The notes beneath the pieces are model-generated. The model was given only the letters and a program-made list of their open reading frames with translations. It searched no databases and was not told the origin of the DNA. DNA of 64,000 nucleotides from Cupriavidus sp. P-10. GTDB lineage: Bacteria; Pseudomonadota; Gammaproteobacteria; Burkholderiales; Burkholderiaceae. Location of the stretch: assembly GCF_003402535.2 (NCBI RefSeq), contig NZ_AP025172.1, positions 806,001-870,000 of the forward strand, given 5' to 3'. Position 1 is the stretch's first letter, and the number at the start of each line of letters is the position of its first letter. Shown here one piece after another: positions 1 to 10,137 of the stretch. Both the position numbers and the translations under genes were made by a program.

Positions 1-1
1 G

Positions 2-1939
2 GCGGTGCTGCGGGCCGGAGCTTTCCTGGCGTTGGCGGCTGGCGCAACCCTCCTGACATGGGCGCCAATTCCGGCCTTGCCGTGGTTCACCTGGGGGATG
101 TGGCTATTTCTCCTCGTCACGCCAGTGCAGTTCGTTGGCGGCTGGAGCTTCTACAAGGGGGCGTGGAACGCCGTCCAAACGCGCAACATCAACATGGACT
201 TTCTCATCGCCCTGGGGACGTCCGTCGCGTACTTCTATAGCGTGGTAGTTCTGTTCTTCCCGACCTGGCTGCCGGTAGAGGTTGAGGAGCGGGATGTCTA
301 CTTCGAGGTGTCGGCAGTAATCATTGCCTTCGTGCTACTGGGCAAGTACATGGAGGAAATTATCAAGAAGAAATCGTCGGCCGCAGTACGGCGATTGCTC
401 GACCTACGCCCCGCCCTCGCGCATGTACTGCGTGATGGGAAGGAAGTGGAAATCCCGGCGGAGAGCATCATGGTGGGCGAAGCGGTCGTCGTGCGCCCGG
501 GGGAAAAGATTCCTACCGACGGCAAGATTATCGAGGGTGAGACCAGCGTTGACGAATCGATGCTGACCGGTGAGTCAATGCCCGTTGAGAAGAAACCAGG
601 TACGGCAGTCATCGGCGGCACCCTCAATCGCAGCGGGGCCTTCACCTTCCAGGCCACAAAAATCGGCGCCGACACCGCGCTGGCGCAGATAATCAGGATG
701 GTCGAGGACGCTCAGGCCAGTACTGCGCAGATTCAGCGGATTGCCGACCAGGTCACCGGATACTTTGTGCCGGCCGTTGTCTCGGTGGCCGTGCTGGCGC
801 TGGTTGGATGGTCGGTAGCAGGTCACTTCCCCCATGGGCTCCTCGCGTTTGTGGCGGTGCTGATCATTTCGTGTCCGTGCGCTCTAGGTGTTGCAACACC
901 GGCAGCACTGATGGTCGGTGTCGGCAAGGGCGCAGACAATGGCATTCTGATTCGCGGCGGCGAGGTGCTTGAGCGCGCCGAAAAGCTCACGACGGTCGTC
1001 TTTGACAAGACAGGAACGATTACACGCGGAGAGCCCACCGTCACTGATGTCATCTCGCTGTCGAACCATGAGGAATCAACGCTATTGACCTTGGCTGCTG
1101 CCGTCGAGAGTGGGTCAGAGCATCCGCTGGGCGAAGCCATCGTCCGCGCCGCGCAACATCGCGGCCTGACCATCCCGAAAGCCAACAGTATCGTGGCCCT
1201 GTCAGGCATGGGTATTCAAGGTCAGGTCGACGGTCAGCAGGCCTGGCTAGGCAATCGGCGCCTATTTGCGCGTCAAGGCATCCCGACTGACGCGGCCGAA
1301 CCCCTACTGAGGAAGCTCGAAGCCGATGGCAAAACGGCCATGCTGGTCGGCGCGGGTACACAACTGCTCGGCCTGGTGGCTGTGGCCGACACAGTGAAAC
1401 CCGAAGCGACCGAGGCGGTCGAGGCATTGAAGGCGCGCGCCATCAAGGTTGTGATGCTGAGCGGTGATAACCGTCGTACCGCCGAGGCAATCGGCCGGCA
1501 GGTTGGTATTGAGCACATCATTGCCGAGGTGATGCCAGAAGACAAAGTCGAGACTATTCACGCCTTGCAAGAACAAGGTGAGGTCGTGGCCATGGTGGGA
1601 GACGGCGTCAATGACGCACCGGCGCTTGCTGCAGCGGACATCGGCATTGCCATCGGGTCCGGCTCGGACGTCGCTAAGGAGACTGGCAGCATCATTCTCA
1701 TCCGCGATGACGTGCGTGATGTGGTCGCCTCCATCCAACTGTCACGGGCGACGATGCGCAAAATCAAGCAGAACCTCTTCTGGGCTTTCATTTACAACAC
1801 CATCGGCATCCCGGTGGCAGCCCTCGGACTCCTTAATCCCATCCTGGCGGCCGCAGCGATGGCGTTGTCGTCATTGAGTGTAGTTGCCAACTCGGCGCTC
1901 CTCAAACGTGAACGGCTTGGCTCCGGCGTTGCCGGCTAG
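2..1939 (+). CDS. copA: Copper-translocating P-type ATPase, 5' end outside window
   Basis: Inner-membrane P1B-type ATPase that exports Cu(I) from the cytoplasm using ATP. The frame is open to the left edge, so the real start and any N-terminal metal-binding domain lie outside; the first in-window start-like codon is GTG at 5. Visible in order: four N-terminal membrane segments, the actuator loop with TGES (near residue 190), the CPC metal-site motif in the sixth helix (near 290), the phosphorylated Asp in DKTGT (near 335), the SEHP nucleotide-binding motif, GDGVNDAP and two terminal helices. CPC with SEHP is typical of copper/silver pumps. The next gene starts 8 bp downstream, so it is probably the first of a metal-response operon. 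The family call is firm; Cu versus Ag cannot be settled. Confidence 0.93.
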   Translation, partial: AVLRAGAFLALAAGATLLTWAPIPALPWFTWGMWLFLLVTPVQFVGGWSFYKGAWNAVQTRNINMDFLIALGTSVAYFYSVVVLFFPTWLPVEVEERDVYFEVSAVIIAFVLLGKYMEEIIKKKSSAAVRRLLDLRPALAHVLRDGKEVEIPAESIMVGEAVVVRPGEKIPTDGKIIEGETSVDESMLTGESMPVEKKPGTAVIGGTLNRSGAFTFQATKIGADTALAQIIRMVEDAQASTAQIQRIADQVTGYFVPAVVSVAVLALVGWSVAGHFPHGLLAFVAVLIISCPCALGVATPAALMVGVGKGADNGILIRGGEVLERAEKLTTVVFDKTGTITRGEPTVTDVISLSNHEESTLLTLAAAVESGSEHPLGEAIVRAAQHRGLTIPKANSIVALSGMGIQGQVDGQQAWLGNRRLFARQGIPTDAAEPLLRKLEADGKTAMLVGAGTQLLGLVAVADTVKPEATEAVEALKARAIKVVMLSGDNRRTAEAIGRQVGIEHIIAEVMPEDKVETIHALQEQGEVVAMVGDGVNDAPALAAADIGIAIGSGSDVAKETGSIILIRDDVRDVVASIQLSRATMRKIKQNLFWAFIYNTIGIPVAALGLLNPILAAAAMALSSLSVVANSALLKRERLGSGVAG

Positions 1940-1947
1940 GAGGCGAG

Positions 1948-2163
1948 ATGAAACACGCACTGGCATGGACATGCGCTGCACTCGCGACGCTGCTCGCGGC
2001 CGCTATCGTCTACCGGTTCGGGCTGACACCGCTCACCATACTGGTTGGCCTACTCCTGCTGTCCTGTCCAGTCATTGTGGTGTGGGTCAGCTTTCGCCTT
2101 TCGCGACAGTGCGAGCGCGATATTCGAAACGCCGTCGAGCGTGAGCTCCAGGACAAACGTTGA
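1948..2163 (+). CDS. Small two-helix membrane protein
   Basis: 71-residue protein with two hydrophobic segments (about residues 5-22 and 26-48) and a charged C-terminal tail rich in Arg, Glu and Lys. It starts 8 bp after the copper ATPase stop, with GGAGGCG just upstream of the ATG, so it is translated with the pump. No catalytic motif is visible. The position suggests an accessory or regulatory peptide of the ATPase, which is inference only. Confidence 0.7.
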   Translation: MKHALAWTCAALATLLAAAIVYRFGLTPLTILVGLLLLSCPVIVVWVSFRLSRQCERDIRNAVERELQDKR

Positions 2164-2178
2164 AGAGAGGGCCTAACG

Positions 2179-2467
2179 ATGAACTGGCTATCACAAAACC
2201 TCAATTGGGTCCTGCTTAGCGGAGCGAGCCTCGTCGCGCTGATAGCGTGGCAACGATTCAGAACCAATCCGGACCGCAGGCAACCAGGAGCACGACTCCA
2301 CTGCTCGCTACCCCGTCACCCGCAAGAAGGTCGATATAGCGCACGCCATTATGGCTAATTTCGAAGGCAGGACGTTCTTCTTCGAATCCGAAGCTTCCCG
2401 CACCGTCTTTCAGCAAGACCCCGCGAGATACCTACACCGGCGTCATCACCATCACGGCTGCTGCTAG
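2179..2467 (+). pseudogene. YHS-domain protein, frameshifted
   Basis: The ATG at 2179 opens a reading frame starting MNWLSQN with one hydrophobic helix, the usual N terminus of short metal-associated YHS proteins. That frame runs into an unrelated tail and stops at 2356-2358. From about 2291 the +1 frame encodes the missing part: a YHS-like core (YPVTRKKVD, then FEGRTFFFES and DPARYL) and a His-rich end with HHHH and CC before the stop at 2465-2467. One frameshift near 2280-2300 therefore splits one gene. YHS domains are metal-binding and common beside copper exporters. Sequencing error is an alternative to true decay. Confidence 0.7.
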
Positions 2468-2507
2468 CAAAACAGCTTCCACAGTGGTCTCGCCATCGGA
2501 GGAGACT

Positions 2508-2774
2508 ATGAATCACGATCACCTCAATCATGAGCGGCCGGAAGACGCGCGGCGATCGGTGTCCAGGTCCAAACTGGTCATGATTGGCTTTCTTCTGGTG
2601 ATTGGCTACTTCCTCTGGACTGAACATCAGGCGCACGTCATTCAGTTCCTGCCCTTCGTCCTGCTGGCCGCTTGCCCGCTGATGCACATGTTTATGCACA
2701 GTGCACATGGGCACGGCCACGGTCGTGAACGAGATGAGGGGACCAAGGATGTGAACACCAAAGGAGAACGATAA
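2508..2774 (+). CDS. DUF2933 family membrane protein
   Basis: 88-residue protein starting at the ATG at 2508, chosen because GGAGGAG lies 4-10 bp upstream; a GTG at 2484 is in frame but lacks this. The N terminus is charged and His-containing, followed by two hydrophobic segments (about residues 25-40 and 45-62) and a His-rich stretch HSAHGHGHG. This matches DUF2933 proteins, which recur next to copper pumps and YHS proteins. The stop overlaps the next ATG by one base, indicating translational coupling. Function unknown; the His-rich segments suggest metal contact. Confidence 0.75.
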   Translation: MNHDHLNHERPEDARRSVSRSKLVMIGFLLVIGYFLWTEHQAHVIQFLPFVLLAACPLMHMFMHSAHGHGHGRERDEGTKDVNTKGER

Positions 2775-3439
2775 TGCAACCCGATACGCAATCCAGCTAC
2801 GGTCTGTGGTCGTTGGTGATTATCAACTCCGTCGTTTTCATCATGTTTGCCTTCAGCTTCACCAAGCCTAAGACCACGCGTGACTGGCGCTCCTTCGGAG
2901 CTTTCTCGGCATTCATTGTGGCACTCTTTACGGAGATGTATGGCATTCCACTGACCATCTATCTCCTGATGCCGTGGCTGTCGGCGAAGTTCCCGGGTAT
3001 CGATTTTCTCTCCCACGATGCCGGACATCTTCCGGAGATGATTTTCGGATGGCGCGGCAACCCACACCTGGGGCCGTTTCACCTCGCGAGCGACATTCTG
3101 ATTTTTGGCGGCTTCATCATGCTGTCTTCCGCCTGGAGGGTCCTGTACCTGGCCCAGCAGAAGCACAGCCTCGCGACGAGCGGGCTTTACACACGCATGA
3201 GGCACCCTCAGTACGTCGCATTCATCCTGATTATGTTCGGCTTCCTGCTCCAATGGCCAACCATACTCACTCTGGTGATGTTCCCTATCTTGGTCTGGAT
3301 GTACGTTCGGCTGGCCAAGGCGGAGGAGCAGGACGCTTTGGCCGAGTTCGGGCAGGAATATGAGGAATATCGCCGAAAGACACCAGCGTTCATTCCCCAC
3401 ATCTCAGGCGGAGATGTTCCTCGGACGCGGCCTCATTGA
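2774..3439 (+). CDS. Isoprenylcysteine carboxyl methyltransferase-like membrane protein
   Basis: 221-residue polytopic membrane protein with about five hydrophobic segments. Near residues 137-150 it carries [14 protein letters not shown], the RHPxY signature of the ICMT/phospholipid methyltransferase superfamily that binds S-adenosylmethionine, followed by a C-terminal E-EYxxYR pattern also typical of the fold. Bacteria do not prenylate proteins as eukaryotes do, so the substrate is unknown. The gene overlaps the DUF2933 stop by one base, so it belongs to the metal-response operon. Family call secure, reaction in this context open. Confidence 0.8.
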   Translation: MQPDTQSSYGLWSLVIINSVVFIMFAFSFTKPKTTRDWRSFGAFSAFIVALFTEMYGIPLTIYLLMPWLSAKFPGIDFLSHDAGHLPEMIFGWRGNPHLGPFHLASDILIFGGFIMLSSAWRVLYLAQQKHSLATSGLYTRMRHPQYVAFILIMFGFLLQWPTILTLVMFPILVWMYVRLAKAEEQDALAEFGQEYEEYRRKTPAFIPHISGGDVPRTRPH

Positions 3440-3475
3440 ACTCAATCGTAATCTCCCCTGCATGCGGAGGCTGAC

Positions 3476-3742
3476 ATGAAGCCCTTCAAAACCGGTGTGA
3501 CGCTATCTGCCACCGTCGTGCTCTTCTACGCTCTCTGCACGCTCGTATGGATGGCACTTCCCGAGTCTTTCATGAACTTCATGAATGCGCTTTTTCACGG
3601 ACTCGATTTCCGACGCCTTCAAACGGGCCAGGCGTTTTCGTGGTGGTCCATCATCTACCCGGCCTTGGTGTTTGCGGTCTGGTTCTTTGCTGCCGGTGCA
3701 TTCTTTGCGTGGTTACACAACAATCTCAGGGAAGAGAACTGA
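3476..3742 (+). CDS. DUF5676 family membrane protein
   Basis: 88-residue protein with two strong hydrophobic segments (about residues 8-28 and 56-80) separated by an amphipathic loop. The length and helix layout match DUF5676 proteins, which are uncharacterised and often found beside copper pumps, YHS and DUF2933 genes. The start is preceded by CGGAGGCTGAC. It lies 36 bp after the methyltransferase-like gene and probably belongs to the same transcript. No catalytic residues are evident. Confidence 0.65.
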   Translation: MKPFKTGVTLSATVVLFYALCTLVWMALPESFMNFMNALFHGLDFRRLQTGQAFSWWSIIYPALVFAVWFFAAGAFFAWLHNNLREEN

Positions 3743-3902
3743 CCTAATCTGGACTGCCGATATTGCCTACAAGGCGTAGCGGCTTGAGCGCCTTGAATGT
3801 CGCCGGGTCACTTTACTCCAACCGCAGCGCCGGTGAATCGACAGCCGGCTGTGAAGAGCACCGGCCGTCGATTTATTCTGTCTTCCGACAAGAGGAGACC
3901 TC

Positions 3903-5843
3903 ATGGAACCGCGTCAACAGCAGTTTTCGCTATGGTATGTGCTCCTGGCAGTCTCGGCGATGCTCATCATTCAGAGCGTTCTGTTTTCGCCCCATGTCGA
4001 GACGCTGCCGTACAGCGATTTCAAGGTTTTACTCAAGGCAGGCAAGCTTAAGGACATAGCACTTGGCGAAGGCGCCATCACCGGGACGCTCAGCACCAAT
4101 GGCATTGAGAAGCTGCTCCCCACGCAACAGGTCGAACAACTGCTGCGCCAGGGCAAGGGGGACCACCCGTTCTCCACGCTCCGGGTCAATGACCCCAATC
4201 TGGTACATGATCTTGAAGCCGCTAAAGTGCGCTTTGTTGGTCAGCCCGACAACAAGTGGATTGGCGCACTGCTATCCTGGGTGGTACCTGCATTGCTCTT
4301 CTTTGCCGTCTGGAGCTTCCTCATCAAGCGGGTGGGCGGTGTCGCCGGCGGGATGATGGAAATAGGCAAGAGCAAGGCAAAGGTCTACATGCAGAAGGAA
4401 ACCGGCGTGACATTCGCCGACGTCGCCGGCATCGATGAGGCCAAGGAAGAACTCGCCGAGATCGTCAACTTCCTGAAAGACCCCCAGCGCTACCGGCGCC
4501 TGGGTGGCAAGATTCCCAAGGGAGTGTTGCTTCTCGGAGCGCCGGGCACCGGTAAGACCCTCTTGGCAAAGGCAGTAGCAGGCGAAGCTGGTGTGCCGTT
4601 CTTCAGCATGAGCGGTTCGGAGTTCGTTGAGATGTTTGTGGGCGTTGGCGCTGCGCGGGTACGCGACCTGTTCAACCAAGCCGAAACCAAGGCACCCTGT
4701 ATCATCTTCATCGACGAACTCGACGCGTTAGGCAAAACCCGAGCCCTCGGTGCAGTGACTGGCAATGACGAACGAGAACAGACCCTGAACCAGTTGCTGG
4801 TTGAGATGGACGGCTTTGATACCAACAAGGGCGTCATCATCATGGCGGCCACCAACCGTCCCGAAATCCTCGACCTTGCACTGTTGCGCCCGGGACGCTT
4901 TGACCGCCATATCGCCCTGGACCGGCCGGACCTGAAGGGCCGTGAGCAGATTCTAAAGGTGCACATTAAGAACGTCATTCTTACTCCGGACGTAGACCTT
5001 ACCAAGCTTGCCGCGCGTACTCCGGGGTTCGCTGGTGCGGACCTGGCCAATCTCGTCAATGAAGCGGCTCTTCTCGCTGCCAGAAAGGGTAAGGACGCGG
5101 TTGGCATGACAGATTTCGATGAGGCGCTCGACCGCATTATTGGAGGCTTGGAAAAGAAAAACCGCGTGATGAATTCACAGGAGAAGGAAACCATTGCCTA
5201 CCATGAGGCAGGTCATGCCATCGTGGCCGAGTCGCGGCCACATGCTGACAGAGTTTCCAAGGTCTCCATCATTCCCAGAGGCGTCGCAGCGTTGGGGTAC
5301 ACGCAGCAGACGCCGACTGAGGACCGCTATCTGCTCAAGCAGAGCGAGTTGCTAGACCGGCTCGATGTCCTGCTCGGCGGCCGCATGGCCGAGCAAATCG
5401 TTTTCGGCGACGTATCCACCGGCGCCCAGAATGACCTGCAGCGGGCAACAGACATGGCGCGCCAGATGATTACGCAGTTCGGCATGAGCGAGCAACTCGG
5501 ACTTGCGACCTACGAGGACATGCCCAACCCGCTTTTTAGCGCGCCCGGACTGGTGCCTCGAGAACGCAAGGAATACAGCGAGAGTACTGCGCAACTCATT
5601 GATGCAGAAGTCCGCAAGATTCTGGGCGACGCGAGCGAGCGAGTGAAGCAGACCTTGCTGGGAAATCGGCACAAGCTGGACGCGCTTGCGAAGTTACTGC
5701 TCGAACAGGAGGTTGTCGACCGACCTGTCTTGGAGCTATTGCTCTCGGAAAAAGTCACCCCCTTGACACCCGGTAAGCCCCACTCAGCCACGCCCGATGC
5801 GCCCGATTCGCGGAGGTGGAACCATGAAATTGAAGGCAAGTAG
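3903..5843 (+). CDS. ftsH: ATP-dependent zinc metalloprotease FtsH (accessory copy)
   Basis: 646-residue membrane-anchored AAA+ protease that extracts and degrades damaged membrane and soluble proteins. Visible: an N-terminal helix (about residues 8-26), a periplasmic segment, a second helix (about 117-137), Walker A GAPGTGKT (about 212), Walker B IIFIDELDAL, the second region of homology with arginine-finger pattern RPGRFDR, and zinc-binding HEAGH at 434-438 with the third ligand further on. The RBS is AGAGGAGA. The stop lies inside the next gene, so FtsH and PPK2 are coupled. Chromosomal FtsH is normally essential; this copy, inside a metal/stress block, is probably a horizontally acquired second protease for proteotoxic stress. 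Confidence 0.93.
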   Translation: MEPRQQQFSLWYVLLAVSAMLIIQSVLFSPHVETLPYSDFKVLLKAGKLKDIALGEGAITGTLSTNGIEKLLPTQQVEQLLRQGKGDHPFSTLRVNDPNLVHDLEAAKVRFVGQPDNKWIGALLSWVVPALLFFAVWSFLIKRVGGVAGGMMEIGKSKAKVYMQKETGVTFADVAGIDEAKEELAEIVNFLKDPQRYRRLGGKIPKGVLLLGAPGTGKTLLAKAVAGEAGVPFFSMSGSEFVEMFVGVGAARVRDLFNQAETKAPCIIFIDELDALGKTRALGAVTGNDEREQTLNQLLVEMDGFDTNKGVIIMAATNRPEILDLALLRPGRFDRHIALDRPDLKGREQILKVHIKNVILTPDVDLTKLAARTPGFAGADLANLVNEAALLAARKGKDAVGMTDFDEALDRIIGGLEKKNRVMNSQEKETIAYHEAGHAIVAESRPHADRVSKVSIIPRGVAALGYTQQTPTEDRYLLKQSELLDRLDVLLGGRMAEQIVFGDVSTGAQNDLQRATDMARQMITQFGMSEQLGLATYEDMPNPLFSAPGLVPRERKEYSESTAQLIDAEVRKILGDASERVKQTLLGNRHKLDALAKLLLEQEVVDRPVLELLLSEKVTPLTPGKPHSATPDAPDSRRWNHEIEGK

Positions 5844-6627
5844 CAAGAGGGATACGTCCGAGGTAAGCGCAATTTCCCGTGAGGACTACGAGGCGGACCT
5901 CCACCTGCTTCAAATTGAGTTGGTCAAACTACAGAAGCACTTCATTTCCTGCGGCGACCGGATTCTGGTGATTTTTGAAGGCAGAGACGCCGCAGGAAAG
6001 GACGGCACCATCAAACGTATTGTCGAACACCTGAGCCCGCGTGAAACTCGCGTCGTCGCGCTTGGCAAGCCGTCTGACCGCGACCGAGACTCTTGGTACT
6101 TCCAGCGCTACGCGGCGGAACTGCCAGCCGCTGGCGAGTTCGCCCTCTTCAATCGTAGCTGGTATAACCGGGCGGGCGTGGAACACGTGATGGGCTTCTG
6201 CACTGATGATGAGTATGAGGAGTTCATGGCAAGCGTCCTAGAGTTCGAAAGGATGCTCGTGCGCTCCGGGATTCGCCTTATCAAGTACTACCTGGACATC
6301 AGCAAAGCCGAACAGAAGAGGCGCATCGAAGAGCGCCGTCGAGACCCGCTCAAGCAGTGGAAAGTCAGTCCCATTGACGAGCAGGCGGTGTCGCTGTGGA
6401 AGAAGTACAGCAAGGCGCGAAATCAGATGTTTTCCCTGACCAGCGACATCATGCCATGGAACGTGGTACGCGCCGACGACAAACGTGTCGCGCGCCTCAG
6501 TGTCATCAAAGATTTGCTGACCCGTCTGCACTATGCGAACAAAGACGAAGCGCTGATTCGCCCTAACCCGGGAGTCGTGTTTCCTTATGCCGAGGAACAT
6601 CTGCTGAGTAGGGCAATTGCGACGTGA
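5824..6627 (+). CDS. ppk2: Polyphosphate kinase 2 family protein
   Basis: 267-residue PPK2. These enzymes move phosphate between inorganic polyphosphate and nucleotides. Visible: Walker A FEGRDAAGKDGT (about residues 51-62), the FNRSWYNR motif (109-116) typical of PPK2, and the lid-region arginines RRIEERRRDPLKQWK. The ATG at 5824 is chosen because CGGAGGTG precedes it and it overlaps the last 20 bases of ftsH. Single-domain length favours the class that makes ATP or GTP from polyphosphate, but class cannot be fixed here. Coupling to FtsH suggests energy supply during stress. Confidence 0.9.
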   Translation: MKLKASSKRDTSEVSAISREDYEADLHLLQIELVKLQKHFISCGDRILVIFEGRDAAGKDGTIKRIVEHLSPRETRVVALGKPSDRDRDSWYFQRYAAELPAAGEFALFNRSWYNRAGVEHVMGFCTDDEYEEFMASVLEFERMLVRSGIRLIKYYLDISKAEQKRRIEERRRDPLKQWKVSPIDEQAVSLWKKYSKARNQMFSLTSDIMPWNVVRADDKRVARLSVIKDLLTRLHYANKDEALIRPNPGVVFPYAEEHLLSRAIAT

Positions 6628-6637
6628 GTGTGGTAGC

Positions 6638-6835
6638 TCAACAAGACGCAAGGACAATTCCGACGAATTCAAGACCGATGCAGTGAGCCTGGTCTTGGAG
6701 CAGGGTTATAGCGTGAGCAAGGCCGCTCAGGCCCTTGGTATTAGTGAGACGGCGCTTCGCCGCTGGCGTGGGCCGCAAGGCGCTGACATCCCAGAAAAGG
6801 TCCACGTTGGGTTCAACCGGCCGACGCAGTTCTAA
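6638..6835 (+). pseudogene. IS3-type transposase OrfA remnant
   Basis: From about 6640 the frame encodes a typical IS3 OrfA helix-turn-helix start: EFKTDAVSLVLEQGYSVSKA and GISETALRRW. It then breaks into unrelated sequence and stops at 6833-6835. Only about 40 transposase residues remain of the usual 90-100, and there is no OrfB. It is a dead fragment just behind ppk2. Confidence 0.7.
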
Positions 6836-6857
6836 TGTCGACCTGGAAGGTGTTCTG

Positions 6858-7043
6858 AATAGCTCAAATGGGACCGAGGTGTCTGCTGCGCAGAAGGCGG
6901 AGTTGTGGGATGGATGGAGGAACGGCTAATCTCTGAGTGACATAGGTCGAGCACTGCGAAAGCACGCTGGCTCGATTCACGGCGTTGTTTCCGCTTGGGG
7001 GATTGCGCCATTGGGTTCGGCGGCGGTCCCGTTTGGCGCTTAG
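6858..7043 (+). pseudogene. IS30-family transposase N-terminal remnant
   Basis: The frame reads SAAQKAELWDGWRNG, an in-frame TAA at 6927-6929, then SLSDIGRALRKHAGSIHGVV. Together these match the start of IS30-family transposases (xQSLSDIGRALGKxxGSIHGV), with the conserved Gln apparently changed to stop. The remainder of the gene is missing; the molybdopterin-subunit gene follows on the other strand. It is a dead fragment. Confidence 0.65.
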
Positions 7044-7046
7044 CAG

Positions 7047-9362
7047 CTAGGCCGAAAGCTGCTGCCCAATTGGCAGATTCCGGATTCGTCGTCCAGTTGC
7101 AGCAAAAATTGCATTGCATAGTGCAGGTGCAATGGGAGGAAGGCCCGGCTCCCCGACGCCACCCGGCGCCACCGACATATCCGGCGGCGCAAGGTGAACG
7201 CGCAGCGACCGCGGAGTTTCATGGTGCCGTAACACCTGGTAGTTGTGGAAATTGGACTGCACGGCCCGCCCGTGCTTGAAGCCAATTTCGCCGTACAAAG
7301 CCAGGCTCAACCCCATGATGCAGGCGCCTTCCAGTTGCGAGCGGATGCGGTCCGGATTCACCTGCGGGCCGCAATCGATCGCCATGTCGACGCTCTCGAT
7401 ACGCAGCGCGCCCCTTTTATCGACGGTGACTTCGATTACGGCAGCGGTATAGCTCATGAACGAATAGGACGCTGCAATACCGATGCCCCTTCCCTCCGGT
7501 GTCGTGCGGCCCCAACGGGCGGCTTTCGCCGCCATCTCGATCACGCCACGCAGGCGCCCCGTGTCGAAGGGATAGCGCTCGGGGTCCTCGCCGTAGTTGG
7601 TATCGTCGGAAAGCTCGCGTGGCGAAATCCGTCGTGCCGGACCGATCAACTCCAGCAAATAGTCCTTATGATCCCGCCCGGCGGCGGCGGCAAGTTCCGC
7701 AACGAAGGATTGAACCCCGAAGGCGTGGGGAATGTTGGACACGGATCGAAACCAGCCGATACGCGTATGCGCATCCACCTCGGTGGTCTCGATGCGAATA
7801 TTCGGAATCTGGAAGGGAATGTTGATTGCGCTTTGCCCCATCTCCCCTGGGCTTAGCCCCTTCTGTCCGGCCGTGAACGTTGACCCTATGGTTGGCGCCG
7901 AAGAGCGGTGCAGCCAGGCCACCGGCTTGCCGTCTTCGCCCAGTGCGGCTTCGAACCGCTCAAGAGCCACGGCATGGAAGTAGTCATGGTGAATATCGTC
8001 CTCGCGGGTCCATTGCAGCTTGACCGGCTTACCGCCCATGGCTTGCGACAACAGAGCGGCTTCGACAGCAAAATCGGGCTTGGATTTGCGACCGAAACCT
8101 CCACCGAGCAGCGTCACATGTACGGCGACCTGATCCTTCTTCATTGCCAGCCGCGCAGCGACGGCGTCGCGAGCCGATTGTGGTGCCTGTACAGGAGCCC
8201 ACACCTCGCATTTACCATCCACAATCCGGGCCGTTGCAACCGGAGGCTCCATACTGGCATGCGCCAGGTGAGGGAGATAGTACTCGGCCTCCACGCGCCG
8301 ATTCGCCTGTGCCAATGCCTGCGTGGTGTCGCCGTCATTGCGCATGACCTTCGCGGGCGCACGTGCGGCCTTCTCGAGCGTACTCTTGTAGGCCTCGGAG
8401 TCATAGGCGGCGTTGCGGCCGTCATCCCATTCCAGCACAAGCGCTTCCCGACCTTTCATGGCCGCCCAGGTATTGCGGGCGATGACCGCGATTCCACCAA
8501 GAGGATTGAAACCGGCCGGTGGCGGACTTGGCTCGATTTCTATCACGCGCAGAACGCCTGCCACCTGCAGCGCCCTGGTAGCATCGTAGCGCTTCACCCT
8601 TCCACCCAACACCGGAGGCCGGGCCACCACGGCGTAGACCATTCCTTCAAGGCGAGTGTCGATGCCATAGGCCGCGCGTCCATGTACCATATCGTGGCCG
8701 TCGATCAGCCAGGTATTCTCTTTGCCGATATAGCGGAACTGGGCATCCGACTTGAGTGTGAGTTCGCTGGCCGCCGGAACCGGCTGCCGCATGGCGTCGG
8801 CAGCGACATCACCAAAACCCAGCGTCCGGCCAGTCGGCACATGCACGAGCATGTGATTGCGCGCGCGCACGTCGGCAATCGGCACATTCCAGCGCGCTGC
8901 CGCAGCAACTTCCAGCATTCTCCTTGCCGCTGCCCCAACGCGACGCCCAGGCATCAGCCAATGCCGGATGCTACGCGAGCCGTCGGTATTCTGGTTGCCG
9001 TAGCGCTGCTCATCGCCGTCCGCCTGTACTACCCGAACACGGGTCAAATCGGCCTCAAGCTCCTCGGCTACGATGAGAGGGATGCTGGAGCGCACCCCCT
9101 GCCCCATCTCTGATCTATGGCAGACCACGGACACTACGCCGTCCGGGGTGATCGAAACAAAGATGAGAGGGCTATCCACCAGCCCCCCTGCCATGCCATC
9201 GCCGCCGAACTTGCCTGATCTAAATCGTCGGGCTATCACTACACCTTCCAGCGACACCGCAATTGCCAGGCCAGATGCTAAAGCCATCTTCAACCATTGC
9301 CGACGCGAAATCGATGCAGCGCTGCTGGCGTACTGGACAGCTTCTTTCCGTGTTGCGCTCAT
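7047..9362 (-). CDS. Xanthine dehydrogenase-family molybdopterin-binding subunit
   Basis: 771-residue large subunit of a molybdenum hydroxylase of the isoquinoline 1-oxidoreductase/aldehyde oxidase type. It oxidises an aldehyde or N-heterocycle at the Mo-pterin centre and passes electrons to the 2Fe-2S partner. The N terminus carries SRRQWLK before a hydrophobic stretch, close to a twin-arginine signal, so the enzyme is probably exported folded. Other motifs: [12 protein letters not shown] in the pterin-binding region and [14 protein letters not shown] near the end, containing the catalytic Glu. It overlaps the 2Fe-2S gene by 4 bp. The substrate cannot be read from sequence. Confidence 0.88.
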   Translation of the reverse strand: MSATRKEAVQYASSAASISRRQWLKMALASGLAIAVSLEGVVIARRFRSGKFGGDGMAGGLVDSPLIFVSITPDGVVSVVCHRSEMGQGVRSSIPLIVAEELEADLTRVRVVQADGDEQRYGNQNTDGSRSIRHWLMPGRRVGAAARRMLEVAAAARWNVPIADVRARNHMLVHVPTGRTLGFGDVAADAMRQPVPAASELTLKSDAQFRYIGKENTWLIDGHDMVHGRAAYGIDTRLEGMVYAVVARPPVLGGRVKRYDATRALQVAGVLRVIEIEPSPPPAGFNPLGGIAVIARNTWAAMKGREALVLEWDDGRNAAYDSEAYKSTLEKAARAPAKVMRNDGDTTQALAQANRRVEAEYYLPHLAHASMEPPVATARIVDGKCEVWAPVQAPQSARDAVAARLAMKKDQVAVHVTLLGGGFGRKSKPDFAVEAALLSQAMGGKPVKLQWTREDDIHHDYFHAVALERFEAALGEDGKPVAWLHRSSAPTIGSTFTAGQKGLSPGEMGQSAINIPFQIPNIRIETTEVDAHTRIGWFRSVSNIPHAFGVQSFVAELAAAAGRDHKDYLLELIGPARRISPRELSDDTNYGEDPERYPFDTGRLRGVIEMAAKAARWGRTTPEGRGIGIAASYSFMSYTAAVIEVTVDKRGALRIESVDMAIDCGPQVNPDRIRSQLEGACIMGLSLALYGEIGFKHGRAVQSNFHNYQVLRHHETPRSLRVHLAPPDMSVAPGGVGEPGLPPIAPALCNAIFAATGRRIRNLPIGQQLSA

Positions 9363-9826
9363 GCCTTACCTCGCAGCGCTGCGGCAGCCCTTTTGATCGC
9401 GGCGTGGATACGGCTATAGGTGCCACACCGGCAAAGGTTTCCACTCATCGCCTGGTCGATCTGCTCATCACTGGGCCGTGGATGCTCGGCAAGCAGCGCC
9501 GCAGCCGACATCAGTTGCCCGCACTGGCAGTAGCCACACTGGGGGACACCCAGCGCAATCCAGGCTGCCTGCAGTGCGGCGCCAATCTCGGCCTGCCCGA
9601 GGCCTTCGATCGTCCATATCGTCTTTCCCTCGACTGCCGAGATGGGCGTGATGCAGGAACGCACGGGCGTGCCATCCAGATGCACCGTACAGGCGCCACA
9701 AAGCCCTGCCCCGCAACCGAACTTGGTTCCTGACATTCCCAGCTCATCCCGAAGTGTCCACAGTAGTGGGGTTTCGCCTGGTAAGTCGACCACGTGCGAC
9801 TGGCCGTTGACTTCTAGGTTCAGCAT
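9359..9826 (-). CDS. (2Fe-2S)-binding subunit of molybdenum hydroxylase
   Basis: 155-residue small subunit with two iron-sulfur clusters. The N-terminal plant-ferredoxin cluster uses C38, C43, C46 and C58 ([10 protein letters not shown]); the C-terminal cluster uses C97, C100, C132 and C134 (CGYCQCG and NLCRCGTY). All eight expected cysteines are present. No signal peptide is visible, so it probably travels with the Tat-bearing large subunit. It is translationally coupled to that gene by the 4-bp overlap. Electrons probably leave to the diheme cytochrome encoded upstream. Confidence 0.9.
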   Translation of the reverse strand: MLNLEVNGQSHVVDLPGETPLLWTLRDELGMSGTKFGCGAGLCGACTVHLDGTPVRSCITPISAVEGKTIWTIEGLGQAEIGAALQAAWIALGVPQCGYCQCGQLMSAAALLAEHPRPSDEQIDQAMSGNLCRCGTYSRIHAAIKRAAAALRGKA

Positions 9827-10137
9827 GCAACTACGACTCCTATTCGACGATGAGGAACTCTGCGATGCAGCGCCGCACCTGACACCATGAGTGGACGGCC
9901 AATGCGACCAAGGGTACTGACTGTCCAGCCCATAACCGCCGGGTTCAACAGCTCGCTTTGGCTTGAAGTCTGCGAAAGCGCCTTATCTGCCATATTCAAA
10001 TACCTACATCACTGCGTTTCCAAGCCACTCGTCGATGCTGGCACACAGATTAAATCAGCCCTTCCCCTAACCATTGGGAAGTTTGCCTCATCAATATATC
10101 TCCACAGAAGCTCCTCGAGTGGACCTGCGAGGAGGGG
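9827..10137. other. Intergenic region, no gene recognised
   Basis: 311 bp between the diheme cytochrome c gene and the 2Fe-2S subunit gene, both on the minus strand. I see no supported coding frame, RNA gene or clear operator. It is AT-richer than its flanks and may hold a promoter for the hydroxylase pair. Confidence 0.5.

Noticed and set aside
7908..9113. 401-codon open frame on the plus strand
   Set aside because: Antisense to the molybdopterin subunit gene; no recognisable domain.
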